Assembly (NCBI RefSeq): GCF_028279465.1
Contig: NZ_JANQNS010000015.1
Location: 1 to 64,000, forward strand
Direction: 5' to 3'
Length of the DNA stretch: 64,000 nucleotides
Source: Parasphingopyxis sp.
Lineage (GTDB): Bacteria; Pseudomonadota; Alphaproteobacteria; Sphingomonadales; Sphingomonadaceae
Shown here: piece by piece, positions 51,240-61,429 of the stretch
Layout: the number at the start of each line of letters is the position of its first letter
How positions within the stretch are numbered: position 1 is the first letter of the stretch
Program-made: the position numbers and the translations under genes
Notes under the pieces: model-generated
Told to the model about the DNA's origin: nothing
The model's input: only the letters and a program-made list of their open reading frames with translations
Database searches by the model: none

Positions 51240-52769
51240 TTAGGCGAAGGTCTTCGCGAAATCGTCGAGGATCGAAGTCAGCTTTTCGGCCGTATCGTCT
51301 TCGAGCTTCTGCGTGTCGCGGATCGTCGCCAGCACATCGGCATGATCAGCGCGCATATGGGCGAGGAAGCTGGACTCGAATTCCGTGACCTTGTCGGTCG
51401 CGATGCCATCCAGATAGCCTTCGGTGCCCGCGAAGATCGAGGCGACCTGCTCTTCCATCGGCATCGGCGAGAACTGCTTCTGTTTGAGGAGTTCTGTCAG
51501 CCGCGCGCCGCGGTTGAGCAGCTGCTGCGTGGAGGCGTCGAGGTCCGAACCGAACTGGGCGAAGGCCGCCATCTCGCGATACTGGGCGAGCTCCAGCTTG
51601 ATCGAGCCGGCCACCTTTTTCATCGCCTTGGTCTGGGCGGCGGAGCCGACGCGGCTCACCGAGAGGCCGACGTTAATCGCCGGGCGGATGCCCTGGAAGA
51701 AGAGGTCGGTCTCGAGGAAGATCTGACCGTCCGTGATCGAGATAACGTTGGTCGGAATATAGGCCGAAACATCGCCCGCCTGGGTTTCGATGATCGGCAG
51801 CGCGGTCATAGAACCGGCGCCATTGTCTTCGTTCATCTTCGCCGCGCGCTCGAGCAGGCGGGAGTGAAGATAGAAGACGTCGCCCGGATAGGCTTCGCGG
51901 CCCGGCGGGCGGCGCAGCAGCAGCGACATCTGGCGATAGGCGACGGCCTGTTTCGAAAGATCGTCATAGACGATGCAGCTGTGCATGCCGTTGTCGCGGA
52001 AATACTCGCCCATCGTGCAGCCCGTGTACGGCGCAAGATATTGAAGCGGGGCCGGCTCGGAGGCCGTGGCGGCGACGACGATCGAATAGTCCATCGCGCC
52101 ATTTTCTTCGAGCTGGCGGACGATCTGCGCAACCGTCGAGCGCTTCTGGCCGACGGCGACATAGATGCAATAAAGCTTCTTCGACTCGTCGTCCGTCTCG
52201 TTGACCGTCCGCTGGTTGATGAACGTGTCGACTGCGACGGCGGTCTTGCCAGTCTGGCGGTCGCCGATAATCAACTCGCGCTGACCGCGGCCCACGGGCA
52301 CGAGCGCGTCAATGGCCTTGAGGCCCGACTGGACCGGCTCGTGAACCGATTTGCGCGGGATGATGCCCGGCGCCTTCACTTCCACGCGCGCGCGCTCGGC
52401 GCCTTCGATCGGGCCCTTGCCGTCGATCGGATTGCCGAGGCCGTCGACCACGCGCCCCAACAGGCCCTTGCCAACCGGAACGTCCACGATCGTCTCGGTG
52501 CGCTTGACCGTGTCGCCTTCCTTGATCTCGGCGTCGGAGCCGAAGATCACGACGCCGACATTGTCGGATTCAAGGTTCAGCGCCATGCCCTGGATGCCGT
52601 TTTCGAAGGCGACCATTTCACCGGCCTGGACGTTGTCGAGGCCGTGCACGCGAGCGATACCGTCACCGACCGAAAGCACGGTTCCGATTTCCGAGACCTG
52701 CGCCTCGGTGCCGAAACTGGCGATCTGGTCCTTGATGACCTTGGAGATTTCTGCAGCGTTGATGTCCAT
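51240..52769 (-). CDS. atpA: AtpA, ATP synthase alpha subunit
   Basis: 509 residues. P-loop [18 protein letters not shown], and [23 protein letters not shown] and the C-terminal domain typical of F1 alpha. Non-catalytic nucleotide-binding subunit. The upstream atpH is 37 nt away. Confidence 0.98.
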   Translation of the reverse strand: MDINAAEISKVIKDQIASFGTEAQVSEIGTVLSVGDGIARVHGLDNVQAGEMVAFENGIQGMALNLESDNVGVVIFGSDAEIKEGDTVKRTETIVDVPVGKGLLGRVVDGLGNPIDGKGPIEGAERARVEVKAPGIIPRKSVHEPVQSGLKAIDALVPVGRGQRELIIGDRQTGKTAVAVDTFINQRTVNETDDESKKLYCIYVAVGQKRSTVAQIVRQLEENGAMDYSIVVAATASEPAPLQYLAPYTGCTMGEYFRDNGMHSCIVYDDLSKQAVAYRQMSLLLRRPPGREAYPGDVFYLHSRLLERAAKMNEDNGAGSMTALPIIETQAGDVSAYIPTNVISITDGQIFLETDLFFQGIRPAINVGLSVSRVGSAAQTKAMKKVAGSIKLELAQYREMAAFAQFGSDLDASTQQLLNRGARLTELLKQKQFSPMPMEEQVASIFAGTEGYLDGIATDKVTEFESSFLAHMRADHADVLATIRDTQKLEDDTAEKLTSILDDFAKTFA

Positions 52770-52806
52770 TATGAACCTTTCATGGAACCATTAGGCATAT
52801 GGGCGT

Positions 52807-53361
52807 TCAGCCCTTCATTGCCGAGGCGAGCGTATTGAGTTTGGTACGGAGCGAGCCGTCGATCATCCGGCTGCCCATGCGGACGACGAGGCCGCCCAGC
52901 AGCGAGGGATCGACATTCATGTCGACATTGACGTCGCGGCCGGCGAGGCTTTTGAGCTTTGCCTTCAGCGCCGTGACCTGGTCGTCGGTAAGGGGATGCG
53001 CCGAGATGACTTCGGCATTAGCCTCACCGCGATATTGCGCGGCGATGGTCGAGAAAGCGCGGATCGCCGGGCCGAGCTGGGCAAGGCGGCGATTCTCGGC
53101 GAGCGTGCCGAGGAAATTGGTGGTGAGCGGATCGAGCGACAGCGATTCGGAGACCGCCTTGGTCGCCGCGACCGCTTCGGACCGGCCGACGAGCGGGCTC
53201 GTGGTCAGGGTCGCGAATTCGCCCGAATCGGCGAGCGCCGATTTGAGCTTCGCAAGGCTGTCCTCGACCGCGTCGAGCTGCTTATTCTCTTCCGCCAGTT
53301 CGAACAGTGCCGCTGCATAGCGGCCTGCCAAGCTGGCCTTGATTCCGCCGGAAATATCCAC
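52807..53361 (-). CDS. atpH: AtpH, ATP synthase delta subunit
   Basis: 184 residues from GTG 53361. The core starts SGGIKASLAGRYAAALFELAEENKQLDAVEDSL and ends VNVDMNVDPSLLGGLVVRMGSRMIDGSLRTKLNTL, both typical of the OSCP/delta family. A TTG six nt upstream is nearly as likely, since AGGGG stands 5 nt before it and 11 nt before the GTG. The longer frame to 53442 is not conserved. First gene of the F1 operon; the FO genes are elsewhere. Confidence 0.92.
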   Translation of the reverse strand: MDISGGIKASLAGRYAAALFELAEENKQLDAVEDSLAKLKSALADSGEFATLTTSPLVGRSEAVAATKAVSESLSLDPLTTNFLGTLAENRRLAQLGPAIRAFSTIAAQYRGEANAEVISAHPLTDDQVTALKAKLKSLAGRDVNVDMNVDPSLLGGLVVRMGSRMIDGSLRTKLNTLASAMKG

Positions 53362-53509
53362 GCGCAAATATGCCCCTAAAGGAGGATGACTGATCCATAG
53401 AAAAGGGAGCGGCAAAACGCCCCCGCTACGGCTGCGGGCCACCTAGCAAGGGTCATGCTGCGATGCAAGATGGCCGAGGCGAACTTTTCCCCGAAAGCGT
53501 TCGGCGCAG

Positions 53510-54643
53510 CTATTCTTCCGGCGCCTCTTCGGTTTCCGCCGGCTCCGCCGCTTCCGCGTCCTCGGCCTCCGTCTCCGCCGGTGCTTCAGGATCGTCGAAT
53601 AGCCGGTCCAGGCTCGGCCGGTTGAAGAAGACATAGATCGATCCAGCAATCAGCGCGATGCCGACCCCGATGGCGAGACTACCGACGAGCGAGCCGCGTT
53701 GCCAGCGGCCGCGGAAGAACATCGCGACAATGCCGCCGGCGAACAGTGCGGCGCCGATCACGAGCATGGCGACGGCGATGGCGAGGCCGAGCTCCCGCGC
53801 TTCGTAGAGCGCGAGCGTTTCCCGGTCGCGTGCCAGCTCGTCAGCGCGGGCCCGTTCCGCCGCTTCTTGCCGGACGCGTTCGGGCAATGGGATACAACCT
53901 TCAGTCGTGATCTCGGGCCGGACCTCTGCACGTTGCAGGAACGGAATCAGTTCGCGCGCCGAGATGGCGAAGCCGAATTCGGCATCATTCTGCTCGGCCA
54001 GCGCGCCGAAACTGTTGATGCCGATTATCCGCCCGCATTCATCTACCAGCGGGCCGCCCGAATTGCCGCGGGCCATGGCGGCGGTGTGGAGCAGCGTATC
54101 GACATCGCGCCGGCTGCGGCCGCCAGAGAGCTGGCCGAAAGTGCGCACCGCCGGAATCGGGCGGACGCGTTCGCTGGCCGAGAGATTTTCTGCCAGATCG
54201 ACGGAACCGGGATAGCCGATCGCCGCAACGCGCCCCGTGTCGGGCGGCCGGCCGGTGAAAACCGGGAGCGGATCGATAACTCCTTCCTGCATGCGGATCA
54301 GGGCGAGATCGGCGCGCGAATCCGATGCGAGCAGCGTACCCGGATAGCGTTGCTCGCCTGAAGACGGGACGATGCTGATTTCGATGCTGGGCGATTCGCG
54401 CAGCGGGGCGACGACATGCGCGTTGGTGACGATGAGCCCCGGCGCGACGGCGACGCCGCTGCCATGGCCGAGCAGATATTGCCCGCGCTTGTCGTCATTG
54501 CCGATCAGCGCGACCCGGACGACGCTGCGCGCGGCGATGACGACATCGTTCTCGGTGGCAGTCTGTTCCTCGCCCTTTTGCGCGGACGCCGAGATCGGAA
54601 GCACCGCGAGCGCCAGCAGCACAGCCATTATCCACCGCATCAT
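53510..54643 (-). CDS. Membrane-anchored trypsin-like serine protease
   Basis: 377 residues from ATG 54643; the 79 codons upstream do not look coding. Signal peptide about 1-22 (ASAQ). Trypsin-2 domain with His in IVTNAHVV, Asp in SRADLALIRM and Ser in MARGNSGGPLVDE, the intact triad; no PDZ domain follows. Two C-terminal membrane helices (about 282-305 and 312-332) and then an acidic Glu/Ala-rich tail of about 40 residues. Envelope protein quality control or stress sensing is plausible. The 127 nt before it contain the promoter shared with ada. Confidence 0.88.
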   Translation of the reverse strand: MMRWIMAVLLALAVLPISASAQKGEEQTATENDVVIAARSVVRVALIGNDDKRGQYLLGHGSGVAVAPGLIVTNAHVVAPLRESPSIEISIVPSSGEQRYPGTLLASDSRADLALIRMQEGVIDPLPVFTGRPPDTGRVAAIGYPGSVDLAENLSASERVRPIPAVRTFGQLSGGRSRRDVDTLLHTAAMARGNSGGPLVDECGRIIGINSFGALAEQNDAEFGFAISARELIPFLQRAEVRPEITTEGCIPLPERVRQEAAERARADELARDRETLALYEARELGLAIAVAMLVIGAALFAGGIVAMFFRGRWQRGSLVGSLAIGVGIALIAGSIYVFFNRPSLDRLFDDPEAPAETEAEDAEAAEPAETEEAPEE

Positions 54644-54770
54644 CACGCGTTTCCCCCTCAAGAACAGCCGCACCCTGTATACGGCACCGCTAAGACGTGA
54701 AAAGGGGGCGGATTCTTTTGACCGCAATTTTCGGAACGCATCTATGCTATGGCGTGCGTAGGACGACGGC

Positions 54771-55811
54771 ATGACAGAACAGACCATTCTCATCGATCCC
54801 GATCTCGCCTGGCGGGCCGTACAGGCGCGCGATCGCAGTTTTGACGGCCGCTTTGTGACCGGCGTGATGACGACCGGCATCTATTGCCGGCCTTCCTGTC
54901 CCGCCCGGCATCCGAAACGCGAGAATGTGCGGTTTTTTGCGAGCGGCGCGGAGGCGCGCGAAGCGGGTCTTCGGCCATGCAAACGCTGCAAGCCCGATGA
55001 TGTCTCCCGCGACGAAGCGGCCGTAGCGAAAGCGGTAGAGCTGATCGAGGGAGCGGAGGAAGCCCCTAAGCTCGATGCGATCGCCGACTGTGTCGGCTAC
55101 TCCCCGACGCATTTTCTGCGCGTCTTCCGCCGGGCGATGGGCGTGACCCCGGCAGCCTATGCGCGGCGGTTGCGGGCAGAACGCGCCGAGCGTGCGCTTG
55201 AGAAGGAGGAGCGGGTGACCGATGCAATCTATGAAGCGGGCTATTCCGGACCCGGGCGTTTCTATGCGGAGACCGGCAAGCGGCTCGGCATGACCCCATC
55301 CGCATGGCGCAGGGGCGGGGAGGGCGTCACTATTCGCTGGGCGATAGCCGAGACGAGCCTGGGCGATATGCTGATCGCGGCGACCGAGCGCGGCATCTGC
55401 CGGCTGTCGTTCGACGAAGATGAGGCGGCGCTGCGCCGGCGTTTCCCGAATGCGGAGATTGCGCCGGCGGACGCAGCCATGGCCAATATCATCGCCAGCG
55501 CCGTCGCCGCCGTCGACGATCCCGCCCGCCCGCACGGCCTGTCGCTCGATGTGCAGGGCACGGCTTTCCAGGAAGCCGTCTGGCGCGAACTGACCCGCAT
55601 CCCGCCCGGCGAAACCCGCAGCTATGCCGAAATCGCGGCGGCCGTCGGCAAGCCAAACGCCGTGCGCGCGGCCGGTTCCGCCAATGGCGCCAACAATGTC
55701 GCCGTCCTCATCCCTTGCCACCGCGTCATCCGCAGCGATGGCAGCCTTGGCGGCTATGCCTATGGGTTGAAGCGGAAGGAAGCGCTGCTGGAGCGGGAGC
55801 GCCGCCGCTGA
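54771..55811 (+). CDS. ada: Ada, methylphosphotriester / O6-methylguanine-DNA methyltransferase and regulator
   Basis: 346 residues, three parts. N-terminal zinc domain with Cys39, Cys43, Cys70 and Cys73, the first of which accepts methyl groups from phosphotriesters; AraC-type HTH (about 85-180, FLRVFRRAMGVTPAAYARRLRAERAERAL); C-terminal methyltransferase with PCHRVI and the acceptor Cys316. It repairs alkylated DNA and activates its own regulon. The next gene abuts it on the other strand. Confidence 0.96.
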   Translation: MTEQTILIDPDLAWRAVQARDRSFDGRFVTGVMTTGIYCRPSCPARHPKRENVRFFASGAEAREAGLRPCKRCKPDDVSRDEAAVAKAVELIEGAEEAPKLDAIADCVGYSPTHFLRVFRRAMGVTPAAYARRLRAERAERALEKEERVTDAIYEAGYSGPGRFYAETGKRLGMTPSAWRRGGEGVTIRWAIAETSLGDMLIAATERGICRLSFDEDEAALRRRFPNAEIAPADAAMANIIASAVAAVDDPARPHGLSLDVQGTAFQEAVWRELTRIPPGETRSYAEIAAAVGKPNAVRAAGSANGANNVAVLIPCHRVIRSDGSLGGYAYGLKRKEALLERERRR

Positions 55812-57065
55812 TCATCCAAGGCGCAACGCCAAATAGGCGAGTGCCAGCATTGTCGTTATTACAATCGCTGCGATACTGAGCAGGCGCATGGCGGAGCCGG
55901 GCCGGGCGTCCTCCGCCATGGCGCAACGCGTGACGACCAGATGGTTGAGCAGCGCAATCACCGGTGCGATCAGGAAGGAGGCCGAGGTTACGAAATCGAT
56001 GAACACGCCGAAGTCTGAGAGCAGAACGTACAGCGCAGCGATTGCGAGGCCGACTTCGGCGAGAATGGCCACTAAATATGCTTTGCGGAATCGGCCCGCA
56101 TCGTCGCCGGGTTCCCGGTCGGCATAGGCTTCCGCGAAGCTCCGGGCATAGGCGTCGGTTGCGGCGATGACGGTCGAGGCCATTACGGAAAGCGCAGCGA
56201 TCGACGCAACGAACGCCGCCTGCGGGCCGAGTGTCGTGCTGTAGAGCGATATGATCTGCGCTGCGAATTCGGCGGCGTTGGAGGCTGGCGCCACGGCATC
56301 GCTGTGCATGACGCCGGCGCCCATGATGCAGAAGCACAATGCCAGCACGGCAGAGAGCGCAAAGGACCAGGCGAAGCCGGCGCGCATTTCGGAAAATGTC
56401 GATCGGTCTGCGTCGGCCGCGTCCTTTTCGGCTTCCACGGTCCAGATCGATACGGGGACGGACGCATCGACCGGGTTCGGCATGAAACCGGCGAGCGCCA
56501 CAATGAAGAGCAGCGCTAGCGGATCGGCGGCCCAGCCGATATCGGTCAGCGTTCCCCATTCGACGCGCGGCAGCACCATGGCCGTTGCGGCCAGGGTCGA
56601 TACGATCAGGAACGCCAGCAGCACCCGGTTGATCCGGTCGAGCCATGTATAGCCGCCGATCATCAGGATCGCCGTCGCCCCGGCCAGAACGAGCGCGGCA
56701 AGCGTCGGGATTGGCAGGGATGGACCTGCTAGCGCCGCGATGATGCCGGCAGTGGTCGCGCTGGTTGCGGCCAGCACGATCGGCGCGATCGGCGCGATGG
56801 CTATGAGGAAGACTATGAGCGCCCATGGCCCGAGCTCGCGATAGCCATGCAGCAGCGACCGGCGCGTCGCATGCGCATAATCGACTCCGAAACGGAATGC
56901 CGGATATTTGAGGATGTTGATGACGATAATCACGCCGATAAGCGCCAGCCCGAACATCGCTCCGGCGCGCGTCGATTGGACGAGATGGGAAACGCCGACA
57001 GCGGCGCCGGAAAACAACAGCCCCGGGCCGATGGCGCGCCAGATGCGCTGGCGGTGTGAAATCAT
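55812..57065 (-). CDS. Nramp-like transporter with divergent metal site
   Basis: 417 residues, eleven predicted helices, Nramp family by overall pattern (IGPGLLFSGAAVGVSHLVQSTRAGAMFG at helix 1). The canonical helix-1 DPGN metal motif is replaced by GVSH (24-27), and helix 6 has FMPNPVDASV (M195) instead of the usual MPH. Metal selectivity is therefore unlike MntH; it could transport Mg2+, another ion or an organic solute. The stop abuts ada. The 88-nt upstream gap to priA shows nothing notable. Confidence 0.85.
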   Translation of the reverse strand: MISHRQRIWRAIGPGLLFSGAAVGVSHLVQSTRAGAMFGLALIGVIIVINILKYPAFRFGVDYAHATRRSLLHGYRELGPWALIVFLIAIAPIAPIVLAATSATTAGIIAALAGPSLPIPTLAALVLAGATAILMIGGYTWLDRINRVLLAFLIVSTLAATAMVLPRVEWGTLTDIGWAADPLALLFIVALAGFMPNPVDASVPVSIWTVEAEKDAADADRSTFSEMRAGFAWSFALSAVLALCFCIMGAGVMHSDAVAPASNAAEFAAQIISLYSTTLGPQAAFVASIAALSVMASTVIAATDAYARSFAEAYADREPGDDAGRFRKAYLVAILAEVGLAIAALYVLLSDFGVFIDFVTSASFLIAPVIALLNHLVVTRCAMAEDARPGSAMRLLSIAAIVITTMLALAYLALRLG

Positions 57066-57153
57066 GAGGCGTGCCCTTCCTCAGCGTCGATAGGCGTTGG
57101 TCTGAGAAATGGGAAGCGCGGGAAAGCGACCCAGTTTGCCGCCCCTCATGCGT

Positions 57154-59319
57154 TCACAGAAAACTGTACGGATCGACATCCACCGTCACGCGCACGCCTT
57201 TCGGCCAATCCCGCTCGCCCAACCAGTCGCGGATCACGCTCTGTACGTCGAGCGCCCGGCGGGCGTGGACGAGGAGGCGCTGGCGGTGGCGGCCGCGCAG
57301 CATGGCGAGCGGGGCCGGGGCGGGGCCGAGGACCATCATGCCCTCGACCTTGGGTGCGGTCTGGCCGATGACCCGCGCGGTTTCGAATGCCTCTTTCTCG
57401 TCTTCCGAGGATATGACGATTCCCGCATAGCGGCCGAAGGGTGGGGCGCCGGCGAAGCGGCGGGCTTCGGTCTCGGCGGCGTAGAAGCTTTCGGCATCGC
57501 CCGAAACCAGCGCCTCGATGACCGGAGCGGTCGGGTCGTGCGTCTGGATGAACACGCGGCCCGGCTTCTCGCCGCGCCCGGCGCGTCCCGAAACCTGCAT
57601 GATCTGCTGGAACGTCCGTTCGGCCGCGCGCAGATCGCCGCCCTGCAGGCCGAGATCGGCATCGACGACGCCGACCAGCGTCAGGTTCGGGAAGTGATAG
57701 CCTTTGGTCACGAGCTGCGTGCCGATCACGATATCGATATCGTTCGCCTCCATCCGGTGGACGAACTCGGCGGCTTTCGCTGGCGACCAGAGCGTGTCCG
57801 AGGTGACGATGGCGGTGTTTGTCTCGGGAAAGAGCGCCGCCACCTCGTCGGCGATCCGCTCGACGCCCGGGCCGCAGGCGACGAGACTGTCCGTCGCACC
57901 ACACTCGGGGCATTCGTCGGGCGGCGGCATGACATGGCCGCAATGATGGCAGGCAAGGCGGCCGAGCAAGCGATGCTCGACCATCCAGGCCGTGCAGTTT
58001 GGGCATTGGAAGCGATGGCCGCAGTTTCGGCACAGGGTGAGGGGCGCATAGCCGCGGCGGTTGAGAAAAAGCAGCGACTGTTCTTTGCGCGCCAAGGTTT
58101 CCTCGACCGCGCGGACGAGGGTCGGCGCGAGCCAGGAACCGCGTGGCGGCGGGTCCTGCAGCATGTCGATCGCGGCCAGTTCGGGCAGTTCGGCCGCGCC
58201 ATAGCGGCCGGGTAGCGTGACGCTTTCATAGCGCCCGATCTCGACCATCTGCTTCGTCTCGATCGCTGGCGTCGCCGAAGCGAGGACGATCGGGAAACTT
58301 TCGAAATGCCCGCGCATCACGGCGACGTCGCGCGCGTGATACATGACGCCTTCTTCCTGTTTGAATGCGCTTTCATGGGCCTCGTCGACGATGATCAGGC
58401 CGAGTTCGGGATAGGGGAGGAAGAGCGAGGAGCGCGCGCCGACCGTCACCTTCGCTTCACCGGTCGCGATGGCGCGCCACGCCCGGCGGCGTTCCGATTG
58501 CCGCAGCCCCGAATGCCAGGCGACGGGCTCGCAGCCGAAGCGCGCGGTGAAGCGGGTGAGGAACGGTTCGGTCAGCGCGATCTCGGGTAACAGGACGAGC
58601 GTCTGCCGGCCCATGCGCAAGGCTTCGGCGACGGCTTCGAAATAGACCTCGGTCTTGCCGGAACCTGTCACGCCGTCGAGCATGATCGGCGCGAACTCGC
58701 GCGCCCTGACCGCCTCGACGAGCCGCGCGCTCGCCTTGTGCTGGCCGTCCTCCAGTTCCGGCGGCCCGAAATCGGGATCGGGCAGCGGGAAAGGTGCGTC
58801 GAGCGACACCTCGACCGGTTCGAGCGCGCCGGCTTTCACGAGGCCCCGGATCACACCGACCGACACCTCGCCGATCTCGGAGAGTTCGCGGATGATCCCC
58901 TGATTGTCGCCGATCAGTTCGAGCGCCTGTTCGCGTTTCGGCGTCATCCGTTCGGGCATCCCGCCCGAGGCGCGATACTCCGTGATTGTTTTCTCGCCCG
59001 AATAGCCGCTGGTGGAGGCGAGGCTCATGCGGAGCACCGAGGCCAGGGGGGCCAGATAATAATCGGCGGTCCATTCGATCAAACGCCGCAGCGTTTCGGG
59101 GATCGGCGGCGAATCATAGACGCCGAGGATCGGCCGCAACTTCTCCGCCGCGACCGGCTTTCCTTCGAGCCGTCCCTCGTCCCAGACCACGCCCGTCACC
59201 TGGCGCGGGCCGAGCGGCGCCTTCACGATGCTGCCCGGCGGCGCGTCCATGCCATCCGGCACCCGATAATCGAGCGGGCCGAGCGCGGCTTTGAGAATGA
59301 GGACGCGGACGCGGGACAT
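57154..59319 (-). CDS. priA: PriA, primosomal replication restart helicase
   Basis: 721 residues from ATG 59319 (MSRVRVLILKAALGPLDYRVP, the conserved N-terminus). Walker A GVTGSGKTEVY, DEAH box, RNCGHRFQCPNCTAWMVEHRLLGRLACHHCGHVMPPPDECPECG with eight zinc-binding Cys, and ADLGLQGGDLRAAERTFQQIMQVSGRAGRGEKPG helicase motifs V and VI. The alternative ATG at 59337 would add six residues. It reloads the replisome at stalled forks. Confidence 0.96.
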   Translation of the reverse strand: MSRVRVLILKAALGPLDYRVPDGMDAPPGSIVKAPLGPRQVTGVVWDEGRLEGKPVAAEKLRPILGVYDSPPIPETLRRLIEWTADYYLAPLASVLRMSLASTSGYSGEKTITEYRASGGMPERMTPKREQALELIGDNQGIIRELSEIGEVSVGVIRGLVKAGALEPVEVSLDAPFPLPDPDFGPPELEDGQHKASARLVEAVRAREFAPIMLDGVTGSGKTEVYFEAVAEALRMGRQTLVLLPEIALTEPFLTRFTARFGCEPVAWHSGLRQSERRRAWRAIATGEAKVTVGARSSLFLPYPELGLIIVDEAHESAFKQEEGVMYHARDVAVMRGHFESFPIVLASATPAIETKQMVEIGRYESVTLPGRYGAAELPELAAIDMLQDPPPRGSWLAPTLVRAVEETLARKEQSLLFLNRRGYAPLTLCRNCGHRFQCPNCTAWMVEHRLLGRLACHHCGHVMPPPDECPECGATDSLVACGPGVERIADEVAALFPETNTAIVTSDTLWSPAKAAEFVHRMEANDIDIVIGTQLVTKGYHFPNLTLVGVVDADLGLQGGDLRAAERTFQQIMQVSGRAGRGEKPGRVFIQTHDPTAPVIEALVSGDAESFYAAETEARRFAGAPPFGRYAGIVISSEDEKEAFETARVIGQTAPKVEGMMVLGPAPAPLAMLRGRHRQRLLVHARRALDVQSVIRDWLGERDWPKGVRVTVDVDPYSFL

Positions 59320-59462
59320 AGGCACTACAATAGGCATTGCGCACGGGCAGGAAAGTCGTGCGCCCGCTCTTGCCGCTTTGTCTGTGGATAGGCGGGTTAA
59401 CGGCTGTCACGATTCCGCGATACGCTCCGCACGACTCGCCTTTCGATACAGGACCCGCGCCC

Positions 59463-60116
59463 ATGAAATTCTTCGCCGATACCGCCGATACCGACGCCAT
59501 TCGGGAGCTCGCCGCCACCGGGCTGGTCGATGGTGTCACGACCAATCCATCGCTGATCCACAAATCGGGCCGCGATATCATGGAAGTGACGAAGGAGATT
59601 TGCGGGATTGTCGATGGCCCGGTGTCCGCCGAAGTCGTCGCGACCGAGCATGAAGCGATGATGGTCGAGGCCGAGGTCCTGCGGAAGATCGCTGACAATA
59701 TAGCGATCAAGGTGCCGCTGACCGTCGATGGGCTGAAGACCTGCAAGGCGCTGACGGGCGACGGGACGATGGTCAATGTCACGCTCTGCTTTACCGCGAA
59801 CCAGGCGCTGCTTGCGGCCAAGGCGGGCGCGAGCTTCATCTCGCCTTTCGTGGGGCGGCATGACGATATCGGCTATGACGGAATGAACCTGATCTCCGAG
59901 ATTCGGATCATCTACGACAATTACGATTTTCCCACCGAAATTCTCGTCGCCTCGGTCCGCCATCCGGTCCATATCCTCGAGAGTGCGAAGATGGGCGCCG
60001 ATGTCGCGACGATGCCGCCCGACGTGATCCTCAAGCTGTTCAACCATCCGCTGACCGACAAGGGCCTCGCGGCGTTCCTCGCGGACTGGGAAAAGACGGG
60101 TCAGTCGATCGGCTGA
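59463..60116 (+). CDS. Fructose-6-phosphate aldolase / small transaldolase
   Basis: 217 residues. [32 protein letters not shown] is the family start; the Schiff-base Lys is in [37 protein letters not shown] follows. This is the short transaldolase (TalC/Fsa) type. Either the pentose-phosphate transaldolase or an F6P-aldolase activity fits; the two cannot be separated from sequence by eye. A longer frame to 59337 lacks support. Confidence 0.93.
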   Translation: MKFFADTADTDAIRELAATGLVDGVTTNPSLIHKSGRDIMEVTKEICGIVDGPVSAEVVATEHEAMMVEAEVLRKIADNIAIKVPLTVDGLKTCKALTGDGTMVNVTLCFTANQALLAAKAGASFISPFVGRHDDIGYDGMNLISEIRIIYDNYDFPTEILVASVRHPVHILESAKMGADVATMPPDVILKLFNHPLTDKGLAAFLADWEKTGQSIG

Positions 60117-60132
60117 TGCTTGCTTGGTCCGT

Positions 60133-60206
60133 ATTCCTGCGCAGGCAGGAATCCAGGGCCACTAGCGATAAGGTTCGCAGCCCTAGGCTCCTGCCTGCGC
60201 AGGAGC
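60133..60206. repeat. Dispersed palindromic repeat pair
   Basis: Two 27-nt units in opposite orientation (60133-60159 and 60180-60206) around a 20-nt spacer. Each contains its own hairpin: ATTCCTGC-GCAG-GCAGGAAT and GCTCCTGC-CTGC-GCAGGAGC. They share CTGCGCAGG cores. Intergenic elements of this CCTGCGnAGGCAGGA type are, from general knowledge, scattered through sphingomonad genomes. It lies between the aldolase and ivd genes. Confidence 0.82.
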
Positions 60207-60271
60207 ACGATAGCCTTTCGACGATTGCGCTTCCTTGCTAAAGCAACATTCTTTCAACAGAAGGTTGCCCT

Positions 60272-61429
60272 ATGTCCGCCGCTCCCACCCTCGATTTCGG
60301 TCTTGGCGAAACCGCCGATATGATCCGCGAGACGACATCGCGTTTCGCCGCCGACAAGATCGAACCGCTGTCCAAGAAGATCGACGAGGAGGACTGGTTT
60401 CCGACCGAACTCTGGCCGCAAATGGGCGAGCTGGGGCTGCACGGCATCACGGTCGAGGAAGAATGGGGCGGGCTCGGGCTCGGCTATCTTGAACATTGCG
60501 TGGCGGTCGAGGAAGTCAGCCGGGCGAGTGCCTCGGTCGGCCTCAGCTATGGTGCCCACTCGAACCTCTGCGTCAACCAGATCCGCCGCTGGGGCAATGA
60601 CGAGCAGAAGGCCAAATATTTGCCGGGGCTGATCTCGGGCGAGCATGTCGGCAGCCTCGCCATGTCCGAAGCGGCTGCCGGCTCCGACGTTGTGGGCATG
60701 AAGCTGAAGGCCGAGGCTGTGCAGGGCGGTTATATCCTGAATGGCACCAAATTCTGGATCACAAACGCCGCCTATGCCGATACGCTCGTCGTCTATGGCA
60801 AGACCGGTGAGGGGTCGGGCGGGATTACGGCGTTCCTGATCGAAAAGGATATGCCGGGCTTCTCGATCGGCCAGAAGATCGACAAGGTCGGCATGCGCGG
60901 TAGCCCGACGGCCGAGCTTGTCTTCAATGACTGCGAGGTTCCGGACGAGAATGTCATGGGCCCGGTCAATGGTGGGGTCGGCGTGCTGATGAGCGGCCTC
61001 GATTATGAGCGCGCGGTGCTCGCCGCGATCCAGCTCGGCATCATGCAAGCCTGCCTCGATACCGTGCTGCCCTATGTGCGTGAGCGCAAACAGTTCGGCC
61101 AGCCGATCGGCAGTTTCCAGCTCATGCAGGCCAAGGTCGCCGACATGTATGTCGCGCTGAATTCGGCGCGGGCGTACGTTTACGCGGTCGCGCGCGCCTG
61201 TGACGCGGGCCTGACGACGCGCTTCGATGCGGCGGGTTCCATCCTGCTCGCGAGCGAAAATGCGGTGAAGGTCGCGCTCGAAGCCGTGCAGGCGCTCGGC
61301 GGTGCGGGCTACACCAAGGACTGGCCCGTCGAGCGTTACATGCGCGATGCGAAGCTGCTCGATATCGGCGCAGGTACCAACGAGATCCGCCGGATGCTGA
61401 TCGGCCGCGAACTGATCGGGGCAGCATAG
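60272..61429 (+). CDS. ivd: Isovaleryl-CoA dehydrogenase
   Basis: 385 residues. Acyl-CoA dehydrogenase with LSYGAHSNLCVNQI, the segment typical of isovaleryl-CoA dehydrogenases, FAD-site WITNAAYADTLVVY, and the catalytic Glu in MSGLDYERAVLA, at the position used by IVD rather than by medium-chain enzymes. C-terminal GGAGYTKDWPVERYMRDAKLLDIGAGTNEIRRMLIGRELIG. It oxidises isovaleryl-CoA to 3-methylcrotonyl-CoA in leucine degradation, in step with mccB downstream. Confidence 0.94.
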   Translation: MSAAPTLDFGLGETADMIRETTSRFAADKIEPLSKKIDEEDWFPTELWPQMGELGLHGITVEEEWGGLGLGYLEHCVAVEEVSRASASVGLSYGAHSNLCVNQIRRWGNDEQKAKYLPGLISGEHVGSLAMSEAAAGSDVVGMKLKAEAVQGGYILNGTKFWITNAAYADTLVVYGKTGEGSGGITAFLIEKDMPGFSIGQKIDKVGMRGSPTAELVFNDCEVPDENVMGPVNGGVGVLMSGLDYERAVLAAIQLGIMQACLDTVLPYVRERKQFGQPIGSFQLMQAKVADMYVALNSARAYVYAVARACDAGLTTRFDAAGSILLASENAVKVALEAVQALGGAGYTKDWPVERYMRDAKLLDIGAGTNEIRRMLIGRELIGAA

